Shown piece by piece: positions 8,898 through 18,724 of a stretch of 64,000 nucleotides of DNA; within the stretch, counting starts at the first letter, position 1; each line of letters starts with the position of its first letter. Location: NCBI RefSeq assembly GCF_000717335.1, contig NZ_JNYZ01000034.1, positions 29,623-93,622 on the forward strand, written 5' to 3'. The position numbers and the translations under genes are program-made. Under the pieces are notes generated by a model. The model was not told the DNA's origin, searched no databases, and worked only from the letters and a program-made list of their open reading frames with translations. This DNA comes from Amycolatopsis jejuensis. Lineage in GTDB: Bacteria; Actinomycetota; Actinomycetes; Mycobacteriales; Pseudonocardiaceae.

Positions 8898-9894
8898 CGG
8901 AAACGACCTCCTCGACAGGGTGATGGCAGGCGATCCGCCGGTCGGCGGTGAAGTCCCGCGGGGGTGGTTCGAGTTCGCCGCACTCGGGTCCGGCGGACGC
9001 ACACCGGTCGACATACGGGCAGCCGGCCGGGTAGTCGATCAGGTCCGGCAGGCCACCGCGCAGGCCCCGGATCGGCGCACCGACGCGGGGGACGGCGTCG
9101 AGCAGCGCCCGGGTGTAGGGATGGGCCGGGCGGTCGAAAACCTGCCGTACCGGGCCTTCCTCCACGACCTTGCCCGCGTACATGACGAGCACCCGCGAGC
9201 AGTACTGGGCGACGACGCTCAGGTCGTGCGTCACCAGCACCAGCGAACGCTGTGACGAGGCGAGCATCGACGCGAACAGGTCCAGGATTTCGCGCTGCAC
9301 CGTGACATCCAGTGCCGTGGTGGGTTCGTCCGCGAGGATGATCCGGGGCCGGTGCACAGTCGCCATCGCGATCACCACGCGTTGCGCCATACCGCCGGAA
9401 AGCTGGTGTGCGTAGCCGTCGAGCACGCGTTCCGGGCCCGCGATCCCGACCGAATTGAGGGCGGCCAGCGCGATTTCACGGCATTTTCCGGACGAGGCCG
9501 GGGAATGCGCGCGAATGCAGTTCCGGAATTGCTTCTCGATGCTCAGGATCGGGTTGAGCGCACCGAACGGGCTCTGGCTGATGAAGCCGATCCCGCTGCC
9601 CAGAATCGCGCGCAACCGCCGCCGGGACACCGTGGTGAGGTCTTCCCCGGCGAATTCGACGCGGCCGCCCGCCACTTTGCCGGGGGCGGGGGTGAGCCCG
9701 GCGATCGCGCGCAGGGTCGCGGATTTCCCGCAGCCGGATTCGCCGACGATGCCGAGCATTTCCCCGGGCCGGACCGAGAACGAAACACCGTTGACGGCGT
9801 GTACTTCACCCTGGGCGGACCCGAAAGTCACCCGGAGGTCGCGGACAGTGAGTTCCGCTGTGGTGGTTTCCGGCATCGTGTTTTCCGGCATCAT
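8878..9894 (-). CDS. ABC transporter ATPase, DppD/OppD type
   Basis: Second nucleotide-binding subunit, about 338 aa, with Walker A GESGCGKSA, signature LSGGMAQRVVIAMA, Walker B RIILADEPTTALD and the Cys-containing C-terminal segment GCPYVDRCASAGPEC. Walker A ends in Ser-Ala rather than Ser-Thr, a common variant. The ATG at 9894 overlaps the permease stop (ATGA). It is the middle of the tightly coupled run permease-ATPase-ATPase-permease. Confidence 0.91.
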   Translation of the reverse strand: MMPENTMPETTTAELTVRDLRVTFGSAQGEVHAVNGVSFSVRPGEMLGIVGESGCGKSATLRAIAGLTPAPGKVAGGRVEFAGEDLTTVSRRRLRAILGSGIGFISQSPFGALNPILSIEKQFRNCIRAHSPASSGKCREIALAALNSVGIAGPERVLDGYAHQLSGGMAQRVVIAMATVHRPRIILADEPTTALDVTVQREILDLFASMLASSQRSLVLVTHDLSVVAQYCSRVLVMYAGKVVEEGPVRQVFDRPAHPYTRALLDAVPRVGAPIRGLRGGLPDLIDYPAGCPYVDRCASAGPECGELEPPPRDFTADRRIACHHPVEEVVSGAAARS

Positions 9895-10778
9895 CGCCGC
9901 CCCACCCCCAGCAGGTGTTCGAGGTTGTCGGCGATCAGGTTGAACGCGACGACGGTGACGAACACGGCCAGACCCGGGAACAGCGCCGCCCACCAGGCCC
10001 CTTGCGGGATGTACTGGCTGCCGTCCTGGATCATCGCGCCCCAGGCGGGCTGGGGCGGGTTCGCGCCGAGGCCGATGAAGTTCAGCGTGGCCACCACGAT
10101 GATGCCGTTGGCCGCGGCGAGCGAGCTCTGCACGAGGATGATGCCGGGGACGTTCGGCAGGATGTGCCGGAAGGTGACCCGCGCGGGGGAGCAGCCGGTG
10201 GCGACCGCCGCTTCGACGAACCGGCTCTCCCGGATCGTCAGCACCTCGCCGCGGACCAGCCGGATGAACCGCGGGACGTTCACGATCGCCAGCGCCAGCA
10301 CGACGTTCTCCGGCCGGTTGCCGCTGACCTTCACGATGATGATGGCCAGCACGATCAGCGGGAACGCCTGGAACACCTCGACCGCGCGCATCACCCACCC
10401 GGTCCAGCGGCCGCGGCCGCCCGCGAGCAGGCCGATCGGGACCCCGATGGCGATGGACACGAGGACGCCGCCCAAGGCCAGCGGGATGTCGCGCTGTGCG
10501 GCGTCGATGACCCGCGCGAGGATGTCGAACCCGGACCCGTCGGTGCCCATCGGATGCGTCTCGTCCGGCGGCCGGAGGATCGCGCCCGGATCGGGAGTGG
10601 TCGGGTTGTGCGGCAGCGGTGCCAGGAACCCGGCCAGGATCAGGCCGGCGAGGATCGCCGACCCGGCGATGGTGCCGGACAACCGGCGAATCCGCCGCGG
10701 CCGGTGCGTGGCCACCTTCGCGGTGCCGGGTGGTGCGGTGCCCGTGGCGGCCCGCTTCGGCGGATGCAGCTGCGTCAT
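9891..10778 (-). CDS. ABC transporter permease, DppC type
   Basis: First gene of the leftward operon, a 295-aa inner-membrane permease. A basic N-terminal tail precedes the first membrane helix (IAGSAILAGLILAGFLAPL); the HPMGTDGSGFDILARV segment is typical of DppC. The EAA loop lies around AAVATGCSPARVTFRHILPN. Promoter region site B lies 57-102 nt upstream. Together with the genes down to 5195 it forms a complete five-component importer. Confidence 0.91.
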   Translation of the reverse strand: MTQLHPPKRAATGTAPPGTAKVATHRPRRIRRLSGTIAGSAILAGLILAGFLAPLPHNPTTPDPGAILRPPDETHPMGTDGSGFDILARVIDAAQRDIPLALGGVLVSIAIGVPIGLLAGGRGRWTGWVMRAVEVFQAFPLIVLAIIIVKVSGNRPENVVLALAIVNVPRFIRLVRGEVLTIRESRFVEAAVATGCSPARVTFRHILPNVPGIILVQSSLAAANGIIVVATLNFIGLGANPPQPAWGAMIQDGSQYIPQGAWWAALFPGLAVFVTVVAFNLIADNLEHLLGVGRR

Positions 10779-10834
10779 TGCATGCTTCCGGACATCGGTG
10801 GGTCTCCCGTGGTCCGCCGATGCTCTCCACCGGC

Positions 10835-10880
10835 TTCAATAGAATGACGACATTCACTATGACCCGGGGCGTTCTGTCAA
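10835..10880 (-). promoter_or_regulatory. Promoter region with paired TTCA boxes (site B), leftward operon
   Basis: Boxes TTCAATAGAATGA (10835) and TTCACTATGA (10853) are again 18 nt apart. On the minus strand a perfect -35 hexamer TTGACA lies at 10880-10875, so the boxes fall where the spacer and -10 of a promoter for the permease operon would be. The -10 itself is not well conserved (TAGTGA or GTGAAT). Binding of a protein here should block or direct RNA polymerase. Confidence 0.55.
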
Positions 10881-10930
10881 GACCCGGTGCCGCTCGGCCG
10901 CGAACTGGATCGATGCGACAGGCCGGACCG

Positions 10931-10970
10931 TTGACAGCTTCACTATAAGCTCTTATCTTCACCAGACTTC
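10931..10970 (+). promoter_or_regulatory. Sigma70-type promoter with TTCA box (site C) ahead of the NCS1 permease
   Basis: TTGACA at 10931-10936 is followed by a 17-nt spacer and TATCTT at 10954-10959. The box TTCACTATAAG (10939) fills the spacer and a weaker TTCACC lies at 10958. The transcript would start near 10966, about 75 nt before the ATG at 11041. The rest of 10779-11040 between the divergent operons shows no gene. Confidence 0.6.
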
Positions 10971-11040
10971 GGTTCGGCGCTGGTCACGGCGCCGGGCCGA
11001 GCGAGGTTCGCCCCGTCGGTCAGCCCCTGGAGGGTCGTCC

Positions 11041-12510
11041 ATGCCGAAGTCAGACATCCCCGCGCCGGAGGCGGCCGTGAGCCGTCCGGACCTGGCCGCG
11101 CTCGACCCGAGCGGCCGGCTTTACAACGAAGACCTGGCTCCCACGCCCGCCGACGACCGGCGCTGGAGCACGTACAGCCTGTTCGCCCTGTGGATGAACG
11201 ACGCGCACAACGTCGGCGTCTACACCTTCGCCGCGGCCATGTTCGCGATGGGACTGCCGGCGTGGCAGGTGACCGTCGGGATCCTCCTCGGCATCGTCGT
11301 CGTCTTCCTCGGCTGCAACCTGTCGGGGTTCATGGGCAAGGACACCGGCCTGCCGTTCCCGGTGGTGAGCAGGCTGAGCTGGGGCGTGTTCGGCGCGAAC
11401 GTACCGGCGCTGATCCGGGCCGTGGTGGCGATCGCGTGGTACGGCATCCAGACCTACCTTGCCTCGGTGGCCATTCTGGAGGTGCTCCGCCGGTTCCTGC
11501 CGGGCGCGGCGCGGCTGAGCGAGTTCCACCTGCTCGGGCTGGACGGGCTGTCGTGGATCTCGTTCATGCTGCTGTGGGCGATCCAGCTGGTCGTGCTCAG
11601 CCGCGGGATGGAGGTCGTCCGGCACCTGCAGGGCTGGTCCGGCCCCGCGCTGTGGCTGGTGATGATCGCGATCGCAGTGTGGCTGGTGATCCGGGCCGGC
11701 GGTGACGTGTCGTTCACGAAGAGTGTCACGAACCTCCCGGCGGGGGAGCAGGCGTACCAGACGTTGGCGGTCGCCGGGCTGAGCGTCGGCGCGCTGGCGA
11801 GCCTGATGCTGAACTTCTCCGACTTCGCCCGGTTCGCGCCCAGCCGGAAATCGGTGGTACGCGGGAACTTCTGGGGCCTGCCGGTGAACTGGACGCTGTT
11901 CGCCGTGACCTCGGTGGTGATCTCGGCGGCCTCGGTCACCGTCTACGGCCACCCGATGATCAACCCGCTGGAACTGCTCTCCGACATGGACAACGGGTTC
12001 CTGCTGGTGATCAGTGCGATCGTGGTGGTGCTGGCCGCGGTCGGGGTCAACATCGTCGCGAACTTCGTGTCGCCCGCCTACGACCTCGCCAACGTGTGGC
12101 CCAAGCGGATCGACTTCCGCAAGGGCGGCCTGATCACCGCGATCCTCGCGGTCGTGTCGCTGCCGTGGAAGCTCTTCTCCAGCCCGGTGGTGATCACCTA
12201 CTTCATGGGCGGGCTGGGAGCGTTGCTCGGACCGCTCTTCGGCGTGATGGCCACCGACTACTTCCTGGTCCGCCGCCAGCAGGTGGTGATGGCGGATCTG
12301 TTCACGCCGGACAGCGCGTCCCGGTACTACTACCGGCGAGGCGTGAACCCGGTCGCGTGCATCGCGTTCGGCCTCGGCGCGGTGGTCGCGCTGGTGGTGG
12401 CTCTGGTTCCGCTGTTCCACCGGGTGGCGCCGTTCTCGTGGTTCCTCGGGGCGGCGATCTCCGCGGCGGTCTACCTCGTGCTTTCCCGGCGTGCCGTCGA
12501 GACCCGATGA
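11041..12510 (+). CDS. NCS1 family nucleobase/hydantoin-type cation symporter
   Basis: A 489-aa secondary transporter of the NCS1 family with about 12 membrane segments. NDAHNVGVYTFAAAMFAMGL is the family's first-helix signature. Trp133 and Gln137 in AIAWYGIQTYL have the same spacing as the substrate-contacting Trp117 and Gln121 of the hydantoin transporter Mhp1. A Trp lies in LQGWSGPALW and an Asn-rich helix in GVNIVANF. GGAGGG precedes the ATG. It begins the rightward operon with an AtzG-like protein and an amidase, and faces a hydantoinase operon, so a hydantoin, allantoin or pyrimidine-like solute is a fair guess. Confidence 0.9.
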   Translation: MPKSDIPAPEAAVSRPDLAALDPSGRLYNEDLAPTPADDRRWSTYSLFALWMNDAHNVGVYTFAAAMFAMGLPAWQVTVGILLGIVVVFLGCNLSGFMGKDTGLPFPVVSRLSWGVFGANVPALIRAVVAIAWYGIQTYLASVAILEVLRRFLPGAARLSEFHLLGLDGLSWISFMLLWAIQLVVLSRGMEVVRHLQGWSGPALWLVMIAIAVWLVIRAGGDVSFTKSVTNLPAGEQAYQTLAVAGLSVGALASLMLNFSDFARFAPSRKSVVRGNFWGLPVNWTLFAVTSVVISAASVTVYGHPMINPLELLSDMDNGFLLVISAIVVVLAAVGVNIVANFVSPAYDLANVWPKRIDFRKGGLITAILAVVSLPWKLFSSPVVITYFMGGLGALLGPLFGVMATDYFLVRRQQVVMADLFTPDSASRYYYRRGVNPVACIAFGLGAVVALVVALVPLFHRVAPFSWFLGAAISAAVYLVLSRRAVETR

Positions 12511-12662
12511 CCGACCCGTCCGGGATCGAGGAGGTCCGGTCGGTGGTGGGTGCGGAAGTGCTCGCCGCCGATCTGGCCGCACTCGAGGCGGCGTATGCCG
12601 ACTACCGGCGCGGGATCTCGGTGCAGGCCGAGTTCGTGCGAGACCTCGAGGACGACCGATGA
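12507..12662 (+). CDS. Small AtzG/GatC-like amidase partner (51 aa)
   Basis: A 51-aa acidic, helical protein locked between two genes: its ATG overlaps the permease stop (ATGA, 12507-12510) and its TGA overlaps the amidase ATG (12659-12662). The sequence (MTDPSGIEEV start, AALEAAYADYRRGISVQ in the middle) is soluble, with no signal or membrane segment. Size, place directly before an amidase-signature enzyme and double coupling resemble AtzG, the small partner of the amidase AtzE, and GatC of the Glu-tRNA amidotransferase. The assignment rests on context and size more than on sequence. Confidence 0.6.
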   Translation: MTDPSGIEEVRSVVGAEVLAADLAALEAAYADYRRGISVQAEFVRDLEDDR

Positions 12663-14017
12663 GCCAGCCTTGGCAGCTCGGGATCACCGCGGCGCGGGAC
12701 TGCGTCCGGTCGGGTGCGCTGTCCGCGGCGGAGCTCGCCGCGAGTGTGCTGGACCGGCTCGCCGCCACCGAACCGGATGTGCACGCCTGGGCCGCCGTTG
12801 CCGACGACGTGATGGCGCAGGCAGACCGGATCGACCGGTTGCCGCCGTCCGGGCGCGCGCGGCTGCCGCTGGCCGGGATTCCGGTGGGGATCAAGGACGT
12901 GATCGACGTCGAGGGCGTGGCGGGCGAGGCCGGGTCCAGCGTGCTGGCGGGCCGCCGGCCGACCGAGGACGCCGCGGTGGTGACCGCGTTGCGCAACGCC
13001 GGTGCGATCATCCTCGGCAAGACCGTCACCCACGAGTTCGCGCTCGGCCAAGGGCATCCCGCCACGCTGAACCCGTGGGGAGCCGAGCGCTACGCGGGTG
13101 GTTCGAGTGTCGGTTCGGGGGCCGCGGTTGCAGTCGGTAGTGCATTGGGTTGCCTGGGTACCGACACGGGCGGCTCGGTCCGGAATCCGGCTGCGGTCAA
13201 CGGGTTGACCGGGATGCGGCCGTCCGCCGGAACGGTCGACCTCACCGGGGTGGTGCGGGCGAGCTGGTCGTTCGACCAGATCGGGCCGATCGCGCGTTCG
13301 GTGCGCGACCTCGGGGTCCTGCTCGGCGCGATGGGCGTCGCGGGGGTCGGCGAGGTGACGGAACCCGTGCTACCGCCCCGAATCGGCGTGGATCCGGCGA
13401 TGTGGCAGGACGCCGGGGTGGACCCGGAGGTCCGCACGTGCGTCGAGGATGCCTTGGGGCGGCTCGAATCCGCCGGTGCGCAGGTGGTCGAGGTACGGCT
13501 GCCGGGGGCCGAGGTCATCACGGCGGCCACCATCACGGTCGCGCTCGCCGAAGCCGCCTCGGTCCATCGCGCGTGGCTTACCGAGCGTGCGGCGGACTAC
13601 CTGCCCGCAACCAGGGTGATGCTCGAAGTCGGCTTGCTGGCGCGGGACGACGAACTCGACCTGGCCCGTCAGGTGGGCGGTCTGGTCCGGCAGCAAGTCC
13701 GGGAAACCTTCGACCGCCACGAACTCGCCGCGATCGCGTCGCCGACGCTGCCGGTGATCGCACCGCTGCTGAGCCGGTACCACTCGGGCCTCACCGACGC
13801 GGAAACCGGTGACGGCCTTTCCGGCGCCCTCCGGCTGCTCACCCCGGCCAGCCTGTGCGGGCTGCCCGCAGTGTCCCTTCCCGGCGGGCTCGTCGCGGAC
13901 CAGCCGGTGGGCTTGCACCTGTGCGGCCGCCACGGCGCCGACGCGGAACTGCTCGGGCTGGCGGCGCTCGCCGAACGGCTGCTCGGCCTGGAGTTGCGGC
14001 CGCCCGCTTGGCACTGA
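12659..14017 (+). CDS. Amidase-signature family hydrolase (AtzE-like)
   Basis: A 452-aa amidase-signature enzyme with an intact Ser-cis-Ser-Lys triad: Lys79 in GIPVGIKDVID, the cis-Ser in GGSSVGSG (near 149-150) and nucleophile Ser173 in GTDTGGSVRNPA. It should hydrolyse a linear amide to acid and ammonia. Coupled to the small upstream protein, it resembles AtzE-AtzG, which acts on carboxybiuret, but substrate-defining residues cannot be judged by eye. It ends about 100 nt before the next promoter region. Confidence 0.9.
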   Translation: MSQPWQLGITAARDCVRSGALSAAELAASVLDRLAATEPDVHAWAAVADDVMAQADRIDRLPPSGRARLPLAGIPVGIKDVIDVEGVAGEAGSSVLAGRRPTEDAAVVTALRNAGAIILGKTVTHEFALGQGHPATLNPWGAERYAGGSSVGSGAAVAVGSALGCLGTDTGGSVRNPAAVNGLTGMRPSAGTVDLTGVVRASWSFDQIGPIARSVRDLGVLLGAMGVAGVGEVTEPVLPPRIGVDPAMWQDAGVDPEVRTCVEDALGRLESAGAQVVEVRLPGAEVITAATITVALAEAASVHRAWLTERAADYLPATRVMLEVGLLARDDELDLARQVGGLVRQQVRETFDRHELAAIASPTLPVIAPLLSRYHSGLTDAETGDGLSGALRLLTPASLCGLPAVSLPGGLVADQPVGLHLCGRHGADAELLGLAALAERLLGLELRPPAWH

Positions 14018-14025
14018 GCCGACGC

Positions 14026-14073
14026 TTGACCCCTCTCGTCTTCAGTGTAATGATGGATGTTCATTTTAAGACT
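14026..14073 (+). promoter_or_regulatory. Promoter with paired TTCA boxes (site D) ahead of the BMP-type importer
   Basis: TTGACC (14026-14031), a 16-nt spacer and TAATGA (14048-14053) form a likely promoter. Boxes TTCAGTGTAATGA (14041) and TTCATTTTAAGA (14060) overlap and follow the -10, 19 nt apart, matching the layout seen at 6829 and 10835. The ATG of the ATPase is at 14116 with GAGG 5 nt before it. Confidence 0.58.
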
Positions 14074-14115
14074 TCTGCCTGTCTTCCCTTACCCGGTCCG
14101 CCGAATGAGGTGCCG

Positions 14116-15627
14116 ATGGTCCTGCCGCTGGAACTGCGTGGCATCACGCGCAGGTTCGATCAGCTGGTCGCCAACGACGACGTCAGCCTGACCGTGCGGG
14201 CCGGGTCCGTGCATGCCCTGCTCGGCGAGAACGGCGCGGGGAAGTCGACCCTGATGAAGATCGCCGTCGGACTGGTACCCGCCGACCGCGGAACCGTGCT
14301 GATCAACGGGAAAGTGATGCACCGGCACACCCCGCGGCTGGCCCGCCGGCTCGGGATGGGCATGGTGCACCAGCATTTCTCGCTCGTCCCGACGATGACG
14401 GTCGCGGAGAACATGGCGCTGGGGGACCGGCCGTGGTCGCCGTCCCGCTTGCCGCGCAAGGAAATCGAGGACCGGCTGGCCGAAATCGCGGAGCGCTACG
14501 GGCTGAAGGTGGACTCGCGCGCCCGGTGCGGTGATCTCCCGGTCGCGGTGCAGCAGCGGGTCGAGATCATCCGCGCGATCCTGCACGACGCCGACGTGCT
14601 GGTCTTCGACGAGCCGACCGCAATCCTTGCGCCGCACGAGGTCGCGGACCTGCTGGACACCATCCGTGGGTTCCGGGACAGCGGCAAAGCGGTGCTGTTC
14701 GTGAGTCACAAGCTGCCCGAGGTGATGGCCATTGCCGACGAGATGACCGTGCTGCGCAAAGGCCGGGTGGTGTTCCGGTCGACGGCCGCGGAGACCGATG
14801 CGGACCGGCTGATCCGGGAGATGGTCGGCGAGACGGCTCCGGCTGCGGTACGGCATCGTCCGCCGGTTCGCGATGGCGGCACGGTGCTCGAGATCGACCG
14901 GTTGTCGGTGCGGCAGAGCGAACTCGGGAGCGGGCTGTCCGACGTCGAGGTGTCCGTCGGCGCCGGGGAGATCCTCGGGGTGGCGGCCGTCGCGGGGAAC
15001 GGCCAGACCGAGCTGATCCGCGCGGTCGCCGGGTTGGTGCCGACCGAATCCGGTGCGATTCACTTGTCCGGCAAGGACATTGCCGGGATGACGGTGGCCG
15101 ACCGGCGGGCAGCCGGGGTCGCGTATCTGCCGGTGGACCGGGTTTCCGAGGGCTCGGCCGTCGACCGGTCGGTGGAGGAGAACGTGCTGATGCGGCTGTA
15201 TCGTGATCGCCGCTACCGGGGACGGATTTTGCTGCGGGGCCGCGACATCCGCCGGAAGGTCGAAGCGGTGGTGAGCGCGTATTCCTTGAGCGAGAAGGAT
15301 GTCACCGCGCGGGCCGGGCGGCTGTCGGGCGGCAACCTCCAGCGCGTGGTCGCGGCAGCCGAGCTCGCGGGTGCACCCCGGCTGCTGCTCGCCGAGGAAC
15401 CGACGTGGGGACTCGACGTCCGGGCCACGCGGTTCCTGCACGACCGCATCCGCGACCTGCGGGACGACGGCGCGGGCGTGCTGCTGGCGTCGTCCGACCT
15501 GGCGGAGCTCATCGACCTGTCGGACCGGATCATCGTGCTCTACCGCGGCCGCGTCGCCGGGACCTTCGACGCCGCCGTGGCCGACCCGGAAACCCTGGGG
15601 CGCCTGATGGTCGGGGCAGCGGCATGA
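14116..15627 (+). CDS. BMP-type (nucleoside-like) ABC importer, double ATPase subunit
   Basis: A 503-aa protein with two ABC domains in tandem, as in YufO/NupO and RbsA. Domain 1 has Walker A LLGENGAGKST (about 36-45) and Walker B VLVFDEPTAIL, but its signature is degenerate (LPVAVQQRVEI). Domain 2 has a degenerate Walker A (VAGNGQTELI) and a good signature LSGGNLQRVV with LLLAEEPTWGLD. This mix is normal for the family. The start is ATG 14116, set by the GAGG at 14107-14110. It powers the two permeases encoded next. Confidence 0.92.
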   Translation: MVLPLELRGITRRFDQLVANDDVSLTVRAGSVHALLGENGAGKSTLMKIAVGLVPADRGTVLINGKVMHRHTPRLARRLGMGMVHQHFSLVPTMTVAENMALGDRPWSPSRLPRKEIEDRLAEIAERYGLKVDSRARCGDLPVAVQQRVEIIRAILHDADVLVFDEPTAILAPHEVADLLDTIRGFRDSGKAVLFVSHKLPEVMAIADEMTVLRKGRVVFRSTAAETDADRLIREMVGETAPAAVRHRPPVRDGGTVLEIDRLSVRQSELGSGLSDVEVSVGAGEILGVAAVAGNGQTELIRAVAGLVPTESGAIHLSGKDIAGMTVADRRAAGVAYLPVDRVSEGSAVDRSVEENVLMRLYRDRRYRGRILLRGRDIRRKVEAVVSAYSLSEKDVTARAGRLSGGNLQRVVAAAELAGAPRLLLAEEPTWGLDVRATRFLHDRIRDLRDDGAGVLLASSDLAELIDLSDRIIVLYRGRVAGTFDAAVADPETLGRLMVGAAA

Positions 15628-16699
15628 GACCGGCCAGGCGGCGAGCGTTGACCACCGCGATGTCCGGCGTTGCCCGGTCGCTCGTGGCGGTCTCGATCGC
15701 GCTGCTGCTGAGCGGTGGGCTGATCGTGCTGTCCGGACAGCAGATCGGCGAGGCGTACGGGGTGATGTGGACCGGTGCGCTCGGCTCGCTGTCGGGACTG
15801 GCCGAGACCTTGCGGCTGGCCACCGGGCTGCTCTTCACCAGCCTCGGGTTCACCGTGGCGTTCCGGGCGGGCGTGTTCAACATCGGCGGTCAAGGCCAGT
15901 ACGCCGCCGGGTCGTTCCTGGCCGCGTGGATCGGGTTCGGCTTCACCGATGTCCCCGGCTGGCTGGTGATCGTGCTGGCCTCGCTGGCCGGTGCCGCCGG
16001 TGGGGCACTGGCCGCGCTGCTGCCCGCGTTCCTGATGGTGCGCCTCAAGGTCAGCGAGATCATCACCAGCCTGATGAGTTCGTTCGTGATCGTGTACCTG
16101 CTCGAATACCTGGTGATCTTCCGGTTCCCGGCGAGCTCGGGCGAGATCACCGCGACGCCGGTCATCGCGGAGTCGGCTTTCCTCCCGTTGCTGATGCCGC
16201 CCAACAAGTTCTCCGTGGCGGTGATCCTCGCCGTCGCACTCGTGGCCGGATATGCGTTGCTGCTCAAGCGCACCGCGATCGGCTACGAGATGGAGATGGT
16301 GGGATCGAGCCCGCGGTTCGCGCGGTACGGCGGAATCCGGGAGGGCCGGGTCGCGCTCGTCTCGATGCTGCTGAGCGGCGCGATCATCGGCCTCGGCGGG
16401 GCACAGCAGGTACTCGGCGCCGACCATCGGTACTTCAGCCATCTCGCGTACGACGTCGCCTTCGCCGGGGTTGTGGCGAGTTTCATCGGCGGCAACCGGC
16501 CGTGGGGACTCATTCCCGCCTGTGCGTTCATGGGCGCGTTGCAGAACGGGGCGCTGCAGTTGCAGTTCTTCACCTCGGTGCCGCGCAGCGTCGCGGACAT
16601 CGTCACCGGCCTGATCATGCTGCTGTCCGTGGCCGCGGCCTTCCCCGGCCGGCGTCGCCTGGTGACCTGGTGGCGGGCAAGACAGCGGGTGACAGCCTG

Positions 16700-16700
<1 letters not shown>
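15624..16700 (+). CDS. BMP-type ABC importer permease 1
   Basis: A BPD_transp_2 membrane permease of about 358 aa, the NupP/YufP type, with around ten hydrophobic segments. TVAFRAGVFNIGGQGQY is the family motif. The ATG overlaps the ATPase stop (ATGA). It should form a heterodimeric channel with permease 2. Relatives move nucleosides, purines or related heterocycles, which suits the catabolic setting. Confidence 0.92.
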
Positions 16701-17671
<971 letters not shown>

Positions 17672-17683
17672 CAGGAGTTTGCC

Positions 17684-18724
17684 ATGCCCGGATCGAAGAG
17701 ATTTACCGTGCTGTCGCTGGCCGCCGCAGCCGCGCTGATGCTGTCCGCCTGCGGAGGTGGCGGACCGGCGGCCCCGTCCGCGGAGTCCAAGGGCCTCAAG
17801 GCCGTGCTGATCGAGGTGCAGAAGCCCGGTGACAAAGGCCCGATCGACTCGATGATCGCGGCATTGAACAAGGGAGCGAAAGACTACGGGTACGAATCGG
17901 TGAAGGACGTCTACGTCGCCGATCCCGCGCAGAGCGAGCAGGCGCTGCGGCAGTTCGCCGGGCAGGGGTACAACCTCGTCATCTCCACGTTCTCCCCGCC
18001 GCAGGGTGCCACCTCGACGGTCGCCGCCGAATTCCCGAACGTCTCGTTCGTCAACGTCCAGGGCGACCCGGCGTTCAAGGGTGCGCCGTCGAACATGGCG
18101 TCCTACTCGACCGACGACGTCAGCGCGGGGTACCTCTGGGGTGTCCTGGCGGGTTCCGTGACCAAGAGCGGGAAGATCGGCTTCGAATCCGGCCCGCGGT
18201 ACGGCAGTTCCGACAACGTGCTGGCCGGGATGCTGCAGGGCGTGCGGGCGGTCAACGCCAACGCGACGGTCACCGACACGTACACCGACAGCTACGACAA
18301 TGCCGCGCAGGGCAAGCAGATCGCCAACCAGCTGTACGGTTCCGGGGTCGACGTGATCGCGTCGCTGGCCGCCGGGGCCGAGGTCGGCATCCGCGAGGCG
18401 GCTGCGGAGAAGCCGGACAGCAGGTTGATCATCACCGCGAACGCGCCGTCGCCGACCGAACCGGCGTCGATTGCCGCGTCGATCAGCCCCCGGTTCGACA
18501 GCGTGGTGCTCAAGGCGATGGAAAGCGTGAAGAAGGGTGATTTCAAGGGCGGCGCGGTGACGGTGCCGATTGCCAACGACAGCTGGTCGATCGGTGCCGT
18601 GGGCAAGGCCGTCCCGGCTTCCGCCAAGGCCGCGCTCGACCAGGCGCTCGCCGACCTCAAGGCCGGGAAGATCAAGCTCAAGGACGGGTCGGCGCTCGCG
18701 GAGCTGCGGGCAGGGCGCGCGTGA
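17684..18724 (+). CDS. BMP family substrate-binding lipoprotein
   Basis: Receptor of the second ABC importer, 346 aa. Signal peptide with lipobox LSAC (Cys23) and a Gly-rich linker, then a basic-membrane-protein (PnrA/Med-like) domain with ADPAQSEQALRQFAGQGYNLV and NMASYSTDDVSAGYLWGVLAG. GGAG precedes the ATG. PnrA-type receptors bind nucleosides and related compounds; residues giving specificity were not identified. The stop overlaps the next start (GTGA). Confidence 0.91.
   Translation: MPGSKRFTVLSLAAAAALMLSACGGGGPAAPSAESKGLKAVLIEVQKPGDKGPIDSMIAALNKGAKDYGYESVKDVYVADPAQSEQALRQFAGQGYNLVISTFSPPQGATSTVAAEFPNVSFVNVQGDPAFKGAPSNMASYSTDDVSAGYLWGVLAGSVTKSGKIGFESGPRYGSSDNVLAGMLQGVRAVNANATVTDTYTDSYDNAAQGKQIANQLYGSGVDVIASLAAGAEVGIREAAAEKPDSRLIITANAPSPTEPASIAASISPRFDSVVLKAMESVKKGDFKGGAVTVPIANDSWSIGAVGKAVPASAKAALDQALADLKAGKIKLKDGSALAELRAGRA

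Noticed and set aside
12507..14017. Complete GatCAB amidotransferase
   Set aside because: There is a GatC-sized protein and an amidase but no GatB, so an AtzE/AtzG-like pair is preferred.
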